Below are positions 63,320 to 64,000 of a stretch of 64,000 nt of DNA, in pieces (position 1 is the first letter of the stretch; every line of letters starts with the position of its first letter). A program made the translations under genes and the position numbers. Below the pieces are notes generated by a model. That model was not told the origin of the DNA, made no database searches, and worked only from the letters and a program-made list of their open reading frames with translations. Source of the stretch: Lethocerus indicus (lineage: Eukaryota; Arthropoda; Insecta; Hemiptera; Belostomatidae); the NCBI GenBank assembly GCA_019843655.1, contig JACDQD010000004.1, positions 30,205,872-30,269,871 on the forward strand, read 5' to 3'.

Positions 63320-64000
63320 ACAAATGCGGTTTCTATGCCCAAAAATGGCATTTTAAGACCCAAAATTGACCCGAAAATGCGGTTTTAGGCGAAAAAATGG
63401 CATTTTTAAACGCAAAATTGGTCAAAAATGCGGTTTCTAAGCCAAAAAATGACATTTTTAGACGCATAATTGTCCCAAAAATGGAGTTTTAAGGGAAAAA
63501 AATGGAATTTTTAGAGGCAAAATTAGCCCAAAAATGCGGTTTTTAGGCACAAAAATGGCATTTTTTGTCGCAAAATTGGCAAAAAATGCGGTTTCTACAA
63601 GCAAAAATGGAATTTAAGACGTAAAATTGGCCAGATAATGCAATTTATAGGAGCAAAAATGCGGTTTTTAGGCCCATAAATGGCATTTTTAGAGGTAAAA
63701 TTAGCCCAAAAATGCGGTTTTTATGACCAAAAATGGCATTTCAAGAGGCAAAATTAGCCCAAATATGCGGTTTTAAGGCAAAAAAATGTCATTTTTAGAA
63801 GCAAAATTTGCCCAAAAATGCGGTTTTTAGGCCAAAACTGGCATTTTTAGAGGCAAAATTAGCCCAAAAATGCGGTTTTTAGGCAAAAAAATGGCATTTT
63901 TAGAAGAAAAATTGGCCCAAAAATGCGGTTTTTAGGCAAAAAAATGGCATTTTTAGAAGCAAAATGTGCCCAAAAATGCGGTTTTAGGCCCATAAATGGC
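63320..64000. repeat. tandem satellite, unit about 53 bp, runs off the window end
   Basis: About 13 units are present. Each contains AAAAATGCGGTTTTTAGGC, then AAAAATGGCATTTTTAGAGGC (or AGAAGC), then AAAATTAGCCC. The first two blocks resemble each other, so the unit is itself partly duplicated. The second block contains the inverted repeat AAAAATG-G-CATTTTT. Units before about 63700 differ at many positions and vary in spacing, while those after about 63820 are nearly identical. Open frames here are accidental. Confidence 0.95.

Overview
The window looks like nuclear DNA of an arthropod, most likely an insect. The one protein-coding feature I can defend is the homeobox exon of a ladybird (Lbx-family) gene on the minus strand at 37854-38236. 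Its homeodomain and the stretch after it (residues such as [11 protein letters not shown]) read like the insect ladybird proteins, not the vertebrate LBX1 version. The exon opens at a clear 3' splice site, so it is the last exon of a spliced gene. The upstream exon or exons lie at higher coordinates, but I did not find them in the remaining 25.8 kb.

Layout: about 37 kb downstream of the exon (positions 1-37.85 kb) and about 26 kb upstream (38.24-64 kb) hold no other gene that I recognise. The roughly 1.1 kb just downstream of the stop codon is AT-rich and carries a possible polyadenylation signal and three Pumilio-type motifs, so it is the probable 3' UTR. The rest is a gene desert. It alternates AT-rich blocks (about 8.5-10.1, 13.0-13.9, 35-37.5 and 39-40.2 kb) with blocks of more balanced composition, and it is sprinkled with homeodomain-type TAATTA cores and POU octamers. 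This is what is expected of the regulatory landscape around a developmental homeobox gene, but conservation cannot be tested here.

Repeats: many GA/CT microsatellites (the longest, 6275-6428, is about 154 bp), two long AT runs, two CA runs and several GAG/GGA tracts. Mobile-element debris includes a 194-bp mariner-like MITE at 31021-31214 and a dispersed family of short structured motifs (CTGANGA, then a GGC/GCC hairpin, then GAAACC) that resembles hammerhead-ribozyme-bearing retroelement ends. There are four fairly clear copies and one doubtful one, and two of the copies form a snap-back pair at 13871-14025. A nested palindrome sits at 57941-58051. The right end of the window, from about 63320, runs into a tandem satellite with a unit near 53 bp whose copies become more uniform toward the window edge.

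Apart from the homeobox exon, the open frames are mostly repeats read as protein or unsupported chance frames in G+C-richer DNA. No tRNA, rRNA or CRISPR array was recognised.
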